DNA of 64,000 nt from Stenocarpella maydis (lineage: Eukaryota; Ascomycota; Sordariomycetes; Diaporthales; Diaporthaceae). The stretch is taken from NCBI GenBank assembly GCA_002270565.1, contig NQMI01000053.1:118567-182566 (forward strand), in the 5' to 3' direction. The notes under the pieces were generated by a model. It saw only the letters and a program-made list of their open reading frames with translations, did no database searches and was not told the DNA's origin. A program made the position numbers and the translations under genes. Shown here one piece after another: positions 43,273-55,039 of the stretch; positions within the stretch are counted from its first letter, which is position 1, and every line of letters starts with the position of its first letter.

Positions 43273-43540
43273 CCATCTGACCCCCACTAGTAGAACACCC
43301 CTACCAGTGGAACGAGGACCTACATACAAATATCACCATATTAACTTACATGTATTACAGCTAATTTTAAAGCTATATACATAGGAATTTAACCAATCTA
43401 TAGATATTTACTTAGTAAATAAGCTTATATAGGTAGTTAGTATTTTAGTAGCATTAGAGTAGCTACAATTAGATTTCAAACCCTATACATAAATGCTAAT
43501 CCTAAGGCCTAATTTCTTAATTCTCTTTATAATAGCCCAG
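43273..43540 (+). mobile_element. Fot1/pogo-like element, 5' fragment (copy 1)
   Basis: After a TA dinucleotide the terminus CCATCTGACCCCCACTAG begins; about 268 bases match the 5' end of the copy at 53532 with many C-to-T and G-to-A differences. The copy is cut at 43540, where an LTR start (TGTTATGAACC) follows directly, so a retroelement inserted here and the remainder is displaced or lost. Confidence 0.75.
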
Positions 43541-43597
43541 TGTTATGAACCACCAGGCGATTAGCGGCTGACTACTGCAGAAGACAACCCCGCAGGT
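43541..43597 (+). mobile_element. LTR fragment of family 1 (first 57 bases)
   Basis: Begins TGTTATGAACCACC and matches the inner end of the minus-strand LTR at 55706-56172. It is interrupted at 43598 by another family 1 LTR. Confidence 0.7.
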
Positions 43598-44640
43598 TGT
43601 TATGAATCAACAAGCATCGGCGGCTGACTACCGCAGAAAACACCCCTGAGCTCAGCGGGGTAATCCCCAAGCCAGCCAAAACACCTGATGAGTTAGTAAT
43701 AACCAGCCCCTACTAAGGGTTAGGGTCTAGCTCGCAACGCTTAATTACAAGCCATATAAGCCCGCTCACAGGATAAAGCATTAAGCCTCATATAATGGCT
43801 TGATGGCTCGGTATGCAAGCCTGCAAGCTACTAAAGAGTCAGAATATATATATAAGATATAGTTATCACTATAGTAGATAGCTTTTATAAAACAGACTCT
43901 TCAGTTATTAATCTAAGTATTTAATCCCAGTATTAGATAGTCTTATAGCTAGTAATCATTATTAATCAATAATATTACTTAATAAACTACTTAATAATAT
44001 ATTCTAAATATAAACCCTTAATCTTTTAAGTTTAATATACTTAGAAACCCTCTAATTATTATATTTTAATAACTCTTGTTTATATATTATTATATGAACG
44101 TTAAGTAATATTATATATAGAACCCTTTATAATATCTAACTCTAGAATAACTACTCCTACTTATAACCTTCTCTATAAGTTAGATAAGCTTGCTAATAAT
44201 AAAACTATAAACCCCTATATCCAGAAACTAGCTAATAAGGTTAAGCAGTTATAACTCCTTATAAAAGAATAAGCTTAATATAATATAGAAGTTAAATAGC
44301 TTTAATAGGAAATTACTACCCTTTAAGTAGGAGCTAATATTATTAATACCCTAATTCTAATGAAGGAATATATTAAGCTTAATACTCCGGCCCTATATAA
44401 TTGAACTGCTGGATAGCTTTAGGCATACCTAATATAAGTTAGAGCTTATTAGTGCTTCTATGGGTTAGATATGCAGCCTAATGGGAAAAGAATTATATAT
44501 ATATTCTCTTTCCTCAAAGGATGAGCCTTAGCTTAGTTTGAACCCTACTTAATTAATTTTATTAATGTAGAATTATTTAAAGCCTATAAGCTTAAAATAC
44601 AGCAGATTTTTAGCAGTTATAAAGGTTATAAANCATATGT
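43598..44640 (+). mobile_element. Ty3/Gypsy-like element, LTR plus start of gag (copy 1)
   Basis: The LTR runs from TGTTATGAATCAAC at 43598 to about 44063 (466 bases). It is followed by about 570 bases of degenerate internal sequence that match the element starting at 44652. The copy ends at about 44,640, next to an N at 44633. Very AT-rich; stop codons in all frames. Confidence 0.72.
44633..44633. other. Single N, likely assembly join
   Basis: One ambiguous base lies exactly where gag copy 1 is about to be replaced by the LTR of copy 2. It may mark a collapsed repeat join. Confidence 0.8.
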
Positions 44641-44651
44641 ATTATGCAAGT

Positions 44652-46386
44652 TGTTATGAGCCAACATGCATCGGCGGCTGACTACTATAGAAAACACCCC
44701 TGACCTCGGCGGGGTAATCCCCAAGCTAGTTAAAGCACCTGATGAGTCAGTGACGACCAGCCCCTACCAAGGGTTAGGGTCTGGCTCGCAACGCTCGATT
44801 GCGAGCTATATAAGCCCGCTTGAAGGATGGAGTATTAAGCCTCATGCAATAGCTCGATGGCTCGGTATGCGAGCCTACGAGCTACTAAAGAGTTAGAATA
44901 TATATATACAATATGGTCATCACCATAGTAGATAGCTTTTATAGAACAGACTCTTCAGTCATTAATCTAAGTATTTAATCCTAGTATTAAATAGCCTTAT
45001 AGCTAGTGATTATTATTAAGTTAATAATATTGCTTAATAACTACCTAATAATATATTCTAAATATAAACCCTTAAACTTTTAGGTTTAATATACTTGGAA
45101 ATCCTCTAATTATTATATTTTAATAACTCTTATTTATATGTTGCTATATGGACTTTAAGTAATATTATATATGGAACCCTTTATAATATCTGACTCTAGA
45201 ATAACCACCCTTACCTACAACCTCTTTTATAAGTTGGATGAGCTTGCTAATAATGAAACTATAGACCCCTATATTTAGGAACTAACTAATGAGATTGGAT
45301 AGCTGTGCCTCCTTATGGAAGTAAAATAGCTTTAATAGGAAATTACTACCCTCTGGGTAAGAGCTAACATTATTAATACCCTAATCTAGACTAAGGAATA
45401 TATTAAACTTAATACTCTAGCCCCCTATGATGGAACTGCCGGATAGCTTTAGGCATACCTAACGTAGATTAGGGCCTACTAGCATTTTCATGGGTTAGAT
45501 ATGTAGCCTAATGGGAAGAGGGTTATGTATGCATCCTGTTTCCTTAAAGGATGAGCCTTAGCTTGATTTGAACCCTACTTAATTGATTTTATTAATGCGG
45601 AATTATTTAAACCTGTAAGCTTAAAATGTAGCGGATTTTTAGCAGCTATAAAGGCTATAAGGATGCTCTTAGGTCCCTATTCTAGAACCTGAATAAGGAA
45701 TAATAAGCAGAAAGAGATCTAGTAAATTGCAAATAGTACGGCTTAGTAATTAATTATGCTGCGGAATTCTAATGAATCTATGCTAAAATCAACTATACCA
45801 ATAATATATAGAAATTTATATTCTACTATAGATTGAAGGATAAAGTGAAGGATAAACTTAGTAAAATTATAAACTAACCTAATAATCTTTTATACTATAT
45901 GGAAATAGCTATCTAGATTGATAATAGATTTTATAAATGATACTTGGAAAAGAAGAATGAATTTCTAAACAACCCCCGTTCTATAAGTATAAACTAAATA
46001 CGGGAAAGAAGTATTAGAAACCAAGCACCTAGTAGGGATAGCATGCAGGCCCTATGGAGCTGGATGCTGCCTAATATAGGGATAAGAAAAGCATTAAGTA
46101 CTATAATTATAATAAGATGGGATACTTTACTTTAGAATGCAGGGCTCTAAAGAAAAATAGGGACTGGAAGTTAATACCTAAAGGAACCTAATAAGCTAAT
46201 AAAGCTACCTATTAAGCTAATATAGCTACTTATAGCATATAAGGACTACCCAGGTCCAAACTATAATGGGAACTTGCAAATAAGTACTATATCTATAGAA
46301 TAAATATATATAACTAATATTAAGTATATCTAGATTGAGACCTAGATAAAGGATGTAACTTCTATAATCCTGATAAAGAAGACGTT
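44652..46386 (+). mobile_element. Ty3/Gypsy-like element, LTR plus degenerate gag (copy 2)
   Basis: LTR 44652-45117 (466 bases), then degenerate gag. A gag zinc knuckle can still be read near 46,090-46,150: the CxxCx4Hx4C spacing is present, with Tyr in place of some Cys and His, as expected from C-to-T change (KYYNYNKMGYFTLECR). The element is cut by the family 2 LTR that starts at 46387; no pol part follows it in this orientation. Confidence 0.7.
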
Positions 46387-46982
46387 TGTTAAACGGAACC
46401 GCTCAGCAGGGCGTTAGTACTCCGTGCAAGGAGTTACCCTAGACTTCGTTATAAGGAGTTACCCTAGACTTTCTAGCAAGGAGTTACCCTAGACTTGCGA
46501 GTCAGGCGATTTTCGCTAAGTACGCCCAGTGCGTGCGTGACGCAAGATGAGTTTGGTGGCCGTGAGTCGATTATTTTGGCCTGCATTTGCACCTTAATTC
46601 AGACCTCTGCATTACCCTTATTTCTTACCCGAAAAGTATATGACTTAGTGCATTAGATAGCCTGATTTCTGAAGTTTGTATGTACTTAATTTGGGTATTG
46701 CTAGGGCTGTGGTTGGCTAGTTGTTTGGAACTAAAGATGGTGTGTTGGAAGGGCGAATTTTCCGGCATTTGCAAATTTGCACTAGAGCCTACCGTAGCGT
46801 GCCCAGGGGTGAGACGATGTTGGAGGGTATAGAAGGAGGGCTTATAGAAGCCCAACTTAATTCAATATAAAGTTGTCCAGACTATTGTTAATCGTCCCAA
46901 TTCGCCTCAGAGCACCATACTGCGACCCTGCTGAAACACACACGCTGAACTGAATGCTATTCTATAGTACAAATTCATCAGA
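46387..46982 (+). mobile_element. LTR family 2, copy A
   Basis: Starts TGTTAAACGGAACCGC and ends near ATTCATCA(GA) at 46,980-46,982, about 594 bases. Near the 5' end it has three tandem units of about 22 bases built on GGAGTTACCCTAGACTT (about 46,428-46,500). It is followed by AT-rich degenerate sequence. Three other copies lie in the window (B, C, D). Confidence 0.75.
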
Positions 46983-48781
46983 GTTATAATATTTTATCTC
47001 ATTAGGTTTCTCTATAAAATTATAGTTAATATATTAAATATATCCATCTAGGTTATTCTCATTATAATATTTAGAGCATTAGTTCTATAAAGCTTTATAA
47101 TATTACTAACTAATATTAGAAGTTAGAAAATAAGCTTTTAGTTATAGAAGAAAAGGTCCTTTGCTTATGGAAGCAGAAAAAGATATAATATAAGGAGATA
47201 ATATATACTATATATTAGGGCATTAATAATGTAAAGGAGCTAGAGCGGGTAGAAAAGGAGGAGGCTAAGGCTAAAAAAATGGATTATTAAGCAAACTACT
47301 AAGGTTATATATTATAGCTCTATAGAGAAGGCTAGTAGAATGATAGCATAAGAGGTATAATTGAATTCTAAGGGTAAGGTAGGGGTTTTTAATTGGAATA
47401 TAATAGTAGATAAGAGTATTAATTAGTTAAAGCTACTAGATGTTAGTTTGAAAGAAAATATATCTATAGGTAGATTGTTTGGTATTTAAAGTTTTAGCTA
47501 GTTGAATTTCTTAAGTTATCTGATAGGCCTAGTGGATTCTTATAGTTAGCTGAGCGAGGTTATTAGTCTTATGTGGTTTCTTAAGGTTATTCTATAGCAG
47601 ATTAGGTATAGAATTATCTAAGTTTATTTTTATGGTGCATTAGGTTTTCCTCTAATCCTCGTATATTCTCACTTAAATTATAGCCTTTCTATTTAATAAA
47701 GTACTCTATTATTCCTTAATATTATCTTAAATTTATAATAATATTTACTTTATATTCCTTATTATATTTATTAATAATCTTAATCTATATTTTAAGTTTT
47801 ATATTCTAGGGTGCTAGTTCTAATAGTAAAATATAAAACACTAGGTATTATCTTATTCCCTAAGGTAATAAATGTCTATAGTTAGTATTTAAGAGTTTCT
47901 TTAAAATTTTAAAGGGGCTAATTTTCTTATAATTAATTTTATTATTAGGTTACCCAGTTTTATTATTTCATTATATAAGGTAGACTTTATCTTTCTTTTT
48001 AAAAATTAATCCCTTAATTTGTTTCTAGTTTATATATTTTATTATTCATTTTTATATAAAAGAAAGTTCTTCCTAAATATCTTATTAGATTTATCTAATT
48101 TGTATTACTTTTCATTCTACTAATTCTGCTAGTATGGTGTCTGTTAGTAACTTATAGTATGCTTAAGGCTTATATCTGTAGAGTATAAAGAAAGGTGACT
48201 ATTTAGTTATACTAGAGGTTATACTATTATAGGCAAACTGTGCTAGTAGTAGTAACTTAACCCAATTATCTTATAATTAATTAATGTAATATTAAAGGTA
48301 TTATTTTATAATCTAATTAATTTATTCTATCTATTTATCTATTTATAGATATACTATTATTAAGAATTTATATTTTACTTTAAGTTCCTTTATTAGTAAC
48401 TTTTGGAAGTTTAATATAAAAAGCTTATATCTATCTAAGATTATTTCATATAGCATTCGGTAATTACTTATAATAATTTATAAGAATATATATATAAGTT
48501 CTTCTGCTATACTAGCTTCCTTACATAATATAAAGCATACATACTTACTTTATCTATATACTATTACTAGAATTCTATTATATAGTACCCTAATTAAGGG
48601 TTCTTATAAGAAGAGTAGCTTAATAATAAAGTTTAAACTAATGGATAACTATATAGTTATAGGTACTAATAGGGGCTTTAATAGTCTATATAGTATATAT
48701 CTATTAGCCTTATTTTTATTACATAAGTTACATTTGCTAATAATATTTTTAACTTTTTCTCTAAATTTGGGGATTTAATAG
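46983..48781 (-). mobile_element. Degenerate Ty3/Gypsy pol, integrase part
   Basis: On the minus strand near 48,600-48,750 the integrase zinc-finger end and core start can be read (KCNLCNKNKANRYILYRLLK, then SISLNFIIKLL), with many conserved residues changed to Ile, Asn or stop in the way RIP would do. Lower coordinates are too degraded to assign with confidence; the rest of the integrase and a 3' end are expected there. Confidence 0.65.
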
Positions 48782-49275
48782 TGTTAAACGGAAACAGTTG
48801 AATTCGACCAACTACGCCTAGTGCGTGCGTGACGGGAGATGACTTGTATAGCCGTGAGTTGATTTTTTAGGGTATACAACTACCCCGACTTTGAACCTTT
48901 GCATTAGACTTATTTCTTGCCCAAATTCTTTGTTAAGTAAACCAATCAGAAGGCTAGCTTCTGATATATATCTGTATGTATTTTTATAGGCGTATGGGTT
49001 AGGGTTGTTGGGTTATTCGGGGTTAAAGTAGGTTAGTTTCTGACTAGATTCTTCGTCATTTGCAAACTTGCACCAGAGCCACCCGCAGCGTGCTGCGGGG
49101 TGAGACGATGTCGGAGGGTATATGAGGAGGGCTTACGGAAGCCCACTCAAAATCAGTACCAGATAGCAACAAGCAATCACAAGTTTTCCAACCAGTACTC
49201 TGCAGCCCCCTGAACCACTTCGATCCAGTATCGTACCTACCAATACCTAGTAGCTATATACTAGTGCTGTATATA
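48782..49275 (+). mobile_element. LTR family 2, divergent copy B
   Basis: Starts TGTTAAACGGAAAC at 48782. It shares with A, C and D the blocks AGTGCGTGCGTGACG, TTTGCAAACTTGCACCAGAGCC and GGTGAGACGATGTCGGAGGG, but lacks the three tandem units. GC content is clearly higher than its surroundings, so it is younger or spared. It sits between the RNase H and integrase parts of the minus-strand Gypsy pol. The right end is approximate. Confidence 0.65.
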
Positions 49276-50862
49276 TTTCTTAAATTAGCTTATTTTATTC
49301 CTTTAGATCTATAGGTGTCCTTTTAGTTTAGAAGTTAAATCTAATTATAGCATTAAGCTTTTAGTTAAGAATAAAGCTTTCATCTTTCTAAGTTTTAAAT
49401 ACTATTTATTTTATAAGTAAATCTTTATCCTAATGGTTAGGTCTCCTGCTAAACGCATCTGCTCTAGCGTTTTAACTCTATTTATATAGATAACTTTAAT
49501 ATTAAATTATAATAAGAACTCTATATATCTAATTTATTAATTATTAAGAGTCTTTATCATTATAAAGGTTATAAGATTCTTATAATCTATATAAAGCTTA
49601 ATCTATTTTTTAGCTCTCATAAAGTAGTGTTACTATTCTTAAAATACATATACTATTATTATAAATTTCTTATCAAGTATAATATACTTAATCTCTAGTT
49701 TACTAAATTTCTTACTAAAGTTTATAATAATGTATATTCTGCCTTAGTTATCTTTCTAGGTAAGTTCTCTGCCTGTAGTATTATCTAAGTCATATATATG
49801 AATTTTAAATTCTTTTTTAAGGTTTACTTCTATTAATATGGAGTCTTTTATAACTTTATCCGTAAGTATCTAAAAAGCTTATTATTCTATTTTTACCTAT
49901 CTAAATATAAGATCCTTCTTTATAAGGTTTATAAGAGGTTTTATAATATTGCTATATTATATAATGAATTATCTATAGAAGTTAATATATTTAAGGAATG
50001 TTTTAATATCCTTAATATTGGTTAGTATTAGCTATTTCTTAATTACCTTAACTTTACCTTCTTATATCTTAATCTTTCTTAATTTAATTATATATCTAAG
50101 GTAGTTAACTCTCTAAGAGTGCTATTTATATTTCTCTAGTTCTATAAGAAAGTTTGCATTTTAAAGCTTCTATAGTACTTTCTTAATATATTCCCTATAG
50201 TTTTTAAGGTTTTCTAAAAAGATAAGAATATTATTAAGGTAGGTAATAATAAAGATATTTAAATATTTATATAGAGTATAATTAATTATTTCTTGAAATA
50301 AAGCTAGTATATTAGTTAATCTAAAGGGTATTATTATTATTTTATAATATCTATAGTATATTCTAAATGCTATTTTCTATTCTTCTCTCTTTTTAATTTA
50401 AATAAGGTTCTATTTATACTTTAGGTTAAGTACTATAAACTATTTTGCTCTTCTAAATTAATCTCTAAGTGTTTTAATAGGAAGATAAGAGTATTAGTTT
50501 TTAATTATAATATTATTTAACTACTAGTAGTTAGTATAAAGTTATAGCTTGCTATTCTTCTTTAATATAAAGAGGATTAGGTATTATATTAGTAATTGTA
50601 ATAGTCTAATAAATTCTTTCTTAAGATTCTTATTAAGGTATTCCCTAAGTACCTTAAGTTATTCTTTATTAAATCTATAAATAGGTTTAAATTATAATAC
50701 AGTTCTTAATTTTAAAGGTATCTTATAATCCCAATATATTTATTATAGTAATACTATATTAAGTCTTTCCTAAAAGACTTTCCTAAATTTATAATATTCC
50801 CTTAGTATTTATACTAGTCTGTTTATATTCATTTCTATCTTTTCTTCTTCTAAATAAAAGAG
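49276..50862 (-). mobile_element. Degenerate Ty3/Gypsy pol, RT and RNase H part
   Basis: Read on the minus strand. The reverse transcriptase active site survives near 50,215-50,260 as ITYLNNILIF, where YLDD is expected. RNase H text follows at about 49,640-49,740 (FSKKFSKLEIKYIILDKKF, matching SRKFSPAE-xY-xxDKELL), and the end of RNase H is almost intact at about 49,430-49,455 (NARADAFSRRP). The order RT, RNase H, integrase is the Ty3/Gypsy order. Many stops; no function. Confidence 0.75.
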
Positions 50863-50887
50863 NNNNNNNNNNNNNNNNNNNNNNNNN
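50863..50887. other. Assembly gap (25 N)
   Basis: Run of N between strongly AT-shifted pol sequence and GC-balanced sequence belonging to LTR family 2 copy C. True size unknown. Confidence 0.95.
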
Positions 50888-51087
50888 GCGCCAAAATCAC
50901 CCAGCGAGCAAATCTTTTGCTCTTTTTGCAGTTGTTTTCTGAGCGTTGCAGGCCAAAACCAGCGATGTTTTTGCTGGTCCGCTAATCAGTACAAATAGCG
51001 TGTAGCGTTACAGATAGGTGGGATGTTTAAGGCCAAATTTCATGTTGTTTTCAGGGCGCTGATGCTGAGCGGGCTCATACACCTCTG
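50888..51087 (-). mobile_element. Internal start of a family 2 retroelement
   Basis: About 200 bases directly inside LTR copy C on the minus strand, base composition near balanced and hardly RIP-affected. No open frame is long enough to name. It is cut by the assembly gap. Confidence 0.55.
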
Positions 51088-51684
51088 ATGAATATGTTGC
51101 TTGAATGCATTAGTTTCAGCGTGTGTGCGGTATAATCCGCGCAGCGGTCCGCGTTATAGTGCCCTGAGGCGAATTCGGAAAATTGACAATGGTCTGGACA
51201 AATTTGTATTGAATTAAGTTGGGGTTCTGTAAGCCCTCCTTAAATACCCTCCGACGTCGTCACACCCCTGGGCCACGCTGCGGTCGAGCTCTGGTGCATA
51301 ATTTGCAAATGCCGGAATATTCGCCCTTTTAACACACCATCTTTGGTTCCAAGAAACTAGCCAACCATAGCCTTAGCTATTCCCAAATTAAGTACATACC
51401 AACTTCAGAAATCAGGCTAACCAATGCACTAAGTTATAAACTTTTTAAGTAAGAAATAAGGGAAATACAGAGGTCTGAATTCGGTGAAATGCGGCCAAAA
51501 TATGATCCGGCCACCCAAACTCATGTTGCGTCGCGCACGCACTGTGCGTACTTAGCGAAAATCGCCTTACTCGCAAGTCTAGGGTCACTCCTTGCTAAAA
51601 AGTCTATGGTAACTCCTTACAACGAGGTCTAGGGTAACTCCTTGCCCGGAGTACTAACGCCCTGCTAAGCGGTTCCGTTTAACA
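51088..51684 (-). mobile_element. LTR family 2, copy C
   Basis: Reverse-oriented copy ending ...GGTTCCGTTTAACA at 51684. It is about 597 bases and retains the three GTTACCCTAGACTT-type tandem units (as their complement, about 51,571-51,645). Less mutated than copy A. Confidence 0.75.
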
Positions 51685-52876
51685 TTAATATATCTAAGTT
51701 ATAAAGTAGTATATCCTTAGATTAAAATAAGAATAAATAATTAGTCTCTATATTAATTACTCTATTTCTATATCTTACTTCTATATTTGCTATAATACTA
51801 AGTCTATAGGAGTCTTCCTTCTAATGTTATAACATTTAATCTCTATTAATAATATTTAGTAATATAAGTTTGCCCTAAGTGCTACTATTTAATAGTATAC
51901 TATATATTTTTCTATTAATTTCTGCTTTTAAAGTAATATATATAAAGCTTTTATAGGTTATATATAGGGACTAATAGTTTATAATTAATTATTATCCCTT
52001 TATAAGTAATTATTATCTTTTCTCTATTTTTATTATTTATATATTAGGTATTATTATTACTAGCTATATTATCATTCCATTTCTTTATATTAGAGTAGAA
52101 GTTTCTTATCTAGGTAGATAGGGCATCTAGTTAACTTATATACTCATATTCTATTAAGTCCTTATAAGCATCTAAGTAATATCTCCTTATTAAGTTTAAT
52201 AATTACATAGGCCTTAGTCTTATTATAGCTAGCAATCTTTTAATACCTAAGTTTAAAGTACTTATAGGTCTTTATAATAGGTCCTAAGTAGAACCTTCTA
52301 GGGAAGAAAGATTAGCTAGCTTTCTTTTAAAAGTAAATATAATAAGCATGCTAGATATATAAGATCCATAAGATTTTAGTATGCTTGGGGTGCTATAGCT
52401 AGAGATAGGCCTTATCTCTAGTTTCTCTAATAGGAAGCTAGTATAATTCTCTTACAGCCTGTACTAGAGGTATTCCTATAATAGTAATTCTCGTTATACT
52501 AATACTAGGTGCAATAGTTTAGTACTTTCCTAAGTACTTCTTAAGATTCCTATTATGGTTCCTGCATTTATTATTATCTTATATAGAGTTTTTATTATTT
52601 CTTTAAGTATTATTGTCAATGCTTAAGCAATCTAAGTTGCGATTATTTATTACTATATTATATAATGATCCTTATCTTCCTGTTACAAACTATCTTTCCT
52701 ATTAAGATTGTTTAAGGAACTATTGAGAGGCTTCTTTCTCTAAAAGGTATAATAAGTACTAATTATTAAAATAAGAGGTCCAGTTAAGAGCTTTAGGCCT
52801 AGGGCTAGCATCTACTACTTTCTTAGGAATAGTTAGTAGGTTATCTAGATCCTTAGGTTCACTCTCATTAGGGTAG
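51685..52876. other. AT-rich degenerate retroelement sequence
   Basis: Very AT-rich, stops in all frames. Its composition and position suggest RIP-mutated gag of a family 1 or related element on the minus strand, ending at the LTR at 52877. On the minus strand near 52,540-52,700 pieces resemble a gag end, but I cannot assign them firmly. Confidence 0.45.
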
Positions 52877-53481
52877 TGTAATGATCAGAGGGTTCCGAGT
52901 TCCTTAAAACCTGAGAGATCAAGGGTTTATGTTCGGAATACGTTGCGAGGCGGTGGTTGAGCAATATTTGTTCTTTGACTGACAATGATCACTAGCTGTG
53001 AGGCTATCCAGTAGGTGAACTGAATACTTAGATTGACGACTGACGAGTCTGTTCTATGAAAGCTATCTACTGTTGGTGACGACCATGTCCGTATATATGT
53101 TCCGACTCTTCAGTGCCTATGTTGACTATGTTTATACAGTGCCCTAGGATCCTAAAGTTATCCTGGTCCTCGAGAACTTTATTGGCCAAGGTACCCATTA
53201 AATGATGTACAGTGTATTCTCTCACCTTGAAGCCTTGTTAGAGTACTTCGCCACTCGCTTACGTCAACAGTCGTGAGGAGTACTTCTCCATAACCCCACG
53301 ATAATCGGTCACTAACACCTGCCATAGTGCTTTTGCCCGCATACCTCCTTCATTTGCACCTGCAAACACTCCTTAATTGCATAACGTTACGATGGCCTCA
53401 ACTAGGCAAACGAGATATCCTCTTGATTAGCTTAGCCCAAACATTCAAATGGTACTACATACGCCTAGATCCATAACATAT
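52877..53481 (-). mobile_element. LTR family 1, GC-rich variant
   Basis: On the plus strand it opens TGTAATGATCAGAGGG and closes ...GATCCATAACA at about 53481; on the minus strand this is TGTTATGG...TCATTACA. The first 265 bases (52,877-53,140) match the 3' half of the LTRs at 43598, 44652 and 55706 almost without RIP changes. The remaining about 340 bases do not match their 5' halves. The exact outer end is approximate. Confidence 0.65.
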
Positions 53482-53531
53482 TCATCAATTGGTACTATTT
53501 ATTAATACCAGCACTATGAATGACTTATATA

Positions 53532-55039
53532 CCATCTGACCCCCACTAGTTGAACACCCCTACCAGTGGAATGAGGACCTACATATAAATATTACCACAT
53601 TGACTTACATGTATTACAGCCAATTTTGAAGCTATATATATAGGAATTTGATTAATCTGTAGATATTTACTTAGTAAATAAGCTTATGTAGATAGTTGGT
53701 GTTTTGGGGGTATTGGAGCGGCTGCAATTAGATTCCGAACCCCGTATATAAATGCTAAACCTGGGGCCCAATTTCTTAATTCTCTTTATGATAGCCCAGC
53801 CTATTCCTCTTAATTACCACCCAACCACATGATGCCTGGCTATAATGAAGAGAATATGGCTGATGCTATATTTAATATCATCGATAATGGGCTTACTTTA
53901 GGTGAAGCTGCCCAAAAGCATAGTGTACTTAAGATGATACTCTTCTGGCGGATGAATGGTACTGTATCTAAAAGTGAGGCTATTCAGCTCGCTCAACGCC
54001 TATCTATTGCTGAGGAGAATAGGCTTGTTAAATGGATTATTAAGCAGGAATTAATAGGCTATACTGTAATAGCCTTAGTAGTGTAGTAAATTGCTAAAGC
54101 TATTATAAAGAAATAAGGTAATAATTAACGTCTTAGGAAGTACTAACCAGTATTATTTAAAAGATACTATAATAATATTAAGATAAAGATTTCTTACCCT
54201 TAAGAAGCAGCCTAATTTAATAGCTTTATACTAAAGGCGGTCCATTAGTATTTCAATTATTAAGAGTAATTTAGCTAGGTTAAGCCAGAATTAATGATTG
54301 ATATTAATAAGGGCAGTATTATAAAGAGTTAAGGTATTATTCATATACTTATAAAGCTTTATAATAGTTAATACTAATGAATTTTAGGTATTAATAGCCT
54401 TATATTTAGATCTATAAAAACTAAAACTGCACTTAAGAAGATGAGTAGTAGCTATACTTAAGTAACCCTTATTAATGTTATTATAGCTTCTAGTTACTAT
54501 TTACACCCGGAAATTATCTTTAAGAATAAAGATCTTTCAGCCTAATAGTTTTTATAAGATTTTAAGTAGTTATGCCCTTAATACTATATCATATTATGTA
54601 ATAGCTGGACTAATAATGAGATTGCTATAGTATAGCTTTATAATATTCTTTTACCATAGATAAATAAAATCTAAAGAGATAATAATTCCTAAGTAATTCT
54701 ATTAATTTTAAATAGCTCTAAAAGCTATACTTTAGTATTTAAATTTCTTTAATTATTTCATTAAAGGTTTATTTACTAATAATACTCAAGTAAGTAAAAC
54801 TTATTAAGGAGTAATTATTTATTAATATTTTTTTTTACTTTCTTATAGCATATACTTCTGATAAGTTATACCTAGTAAATAATGAATATTTTAATATCCT
54901 TAAGGCTACTTATTAAAAAGAATTAGATAAACTTAATTCTATTACTAACTTAACACCTATAGGTAAAATCAACTTTCTTTATTATTTAGTAAAGGCTAGA
55001 GCAGCTATAAAGCTAGTAAGTATTTAATTAATTTAGACA
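53532..55039 (+). mobile_element. Fot1/pogo-like DNA transposon (copy 2), part 1
   Basis: Starts after TA with CCATCTGACCCCCACTAG, carries a 5' leader of about 300 bases and the transposase gene start at 53829. Beyond 54086 the transposase continues only as degenerate text: SWTNNEIAIV then ILNSSKSYT (about 54,610-54,730) match the DDE core surroundings, and IGKINFLYYLVKARAAIKLV (about 54,960-55,020) matches the C-terminal part. Interrupted at 55040 by a family 2 LTR. Confidence 0.78.
53829..54086 (+). pseudogene. Fot1/pogo transposase, N-terminal part
   Basis: An 85-residue open frame (MMPGYNEENMADAIFNIIDN) encodes the psq/CENP-B-type helix-turn-helix of pogo-like transposases (GLTLGEAAQKHSVLKMILFW followed by QRLSIAEENRLVKWIIKQE). 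It runs into stops at 54086, after which the same protein is only visible as RIP-degraded fragments, so the transposase is dead. Confidence 0.8.

Noticed and set aside
50888..51165. GC-balanced sequence with TATAAT next to an N gap, at first suspected bacterial or vector contamination
   Set aside because: It is colinear with the 3' end of LTR copies A and D (shared GCCTCAG-GCAC, ACACACGCTGAA and ATTCATCAGA), so it is part of the retroelement. An exact database search would settle it.
46387..51684. Spaced repeats in the LTRs considered as a CRISPR-like array
   Set aside because: Three adjoining units inside a eukaryotic LTR, without unique spacers.
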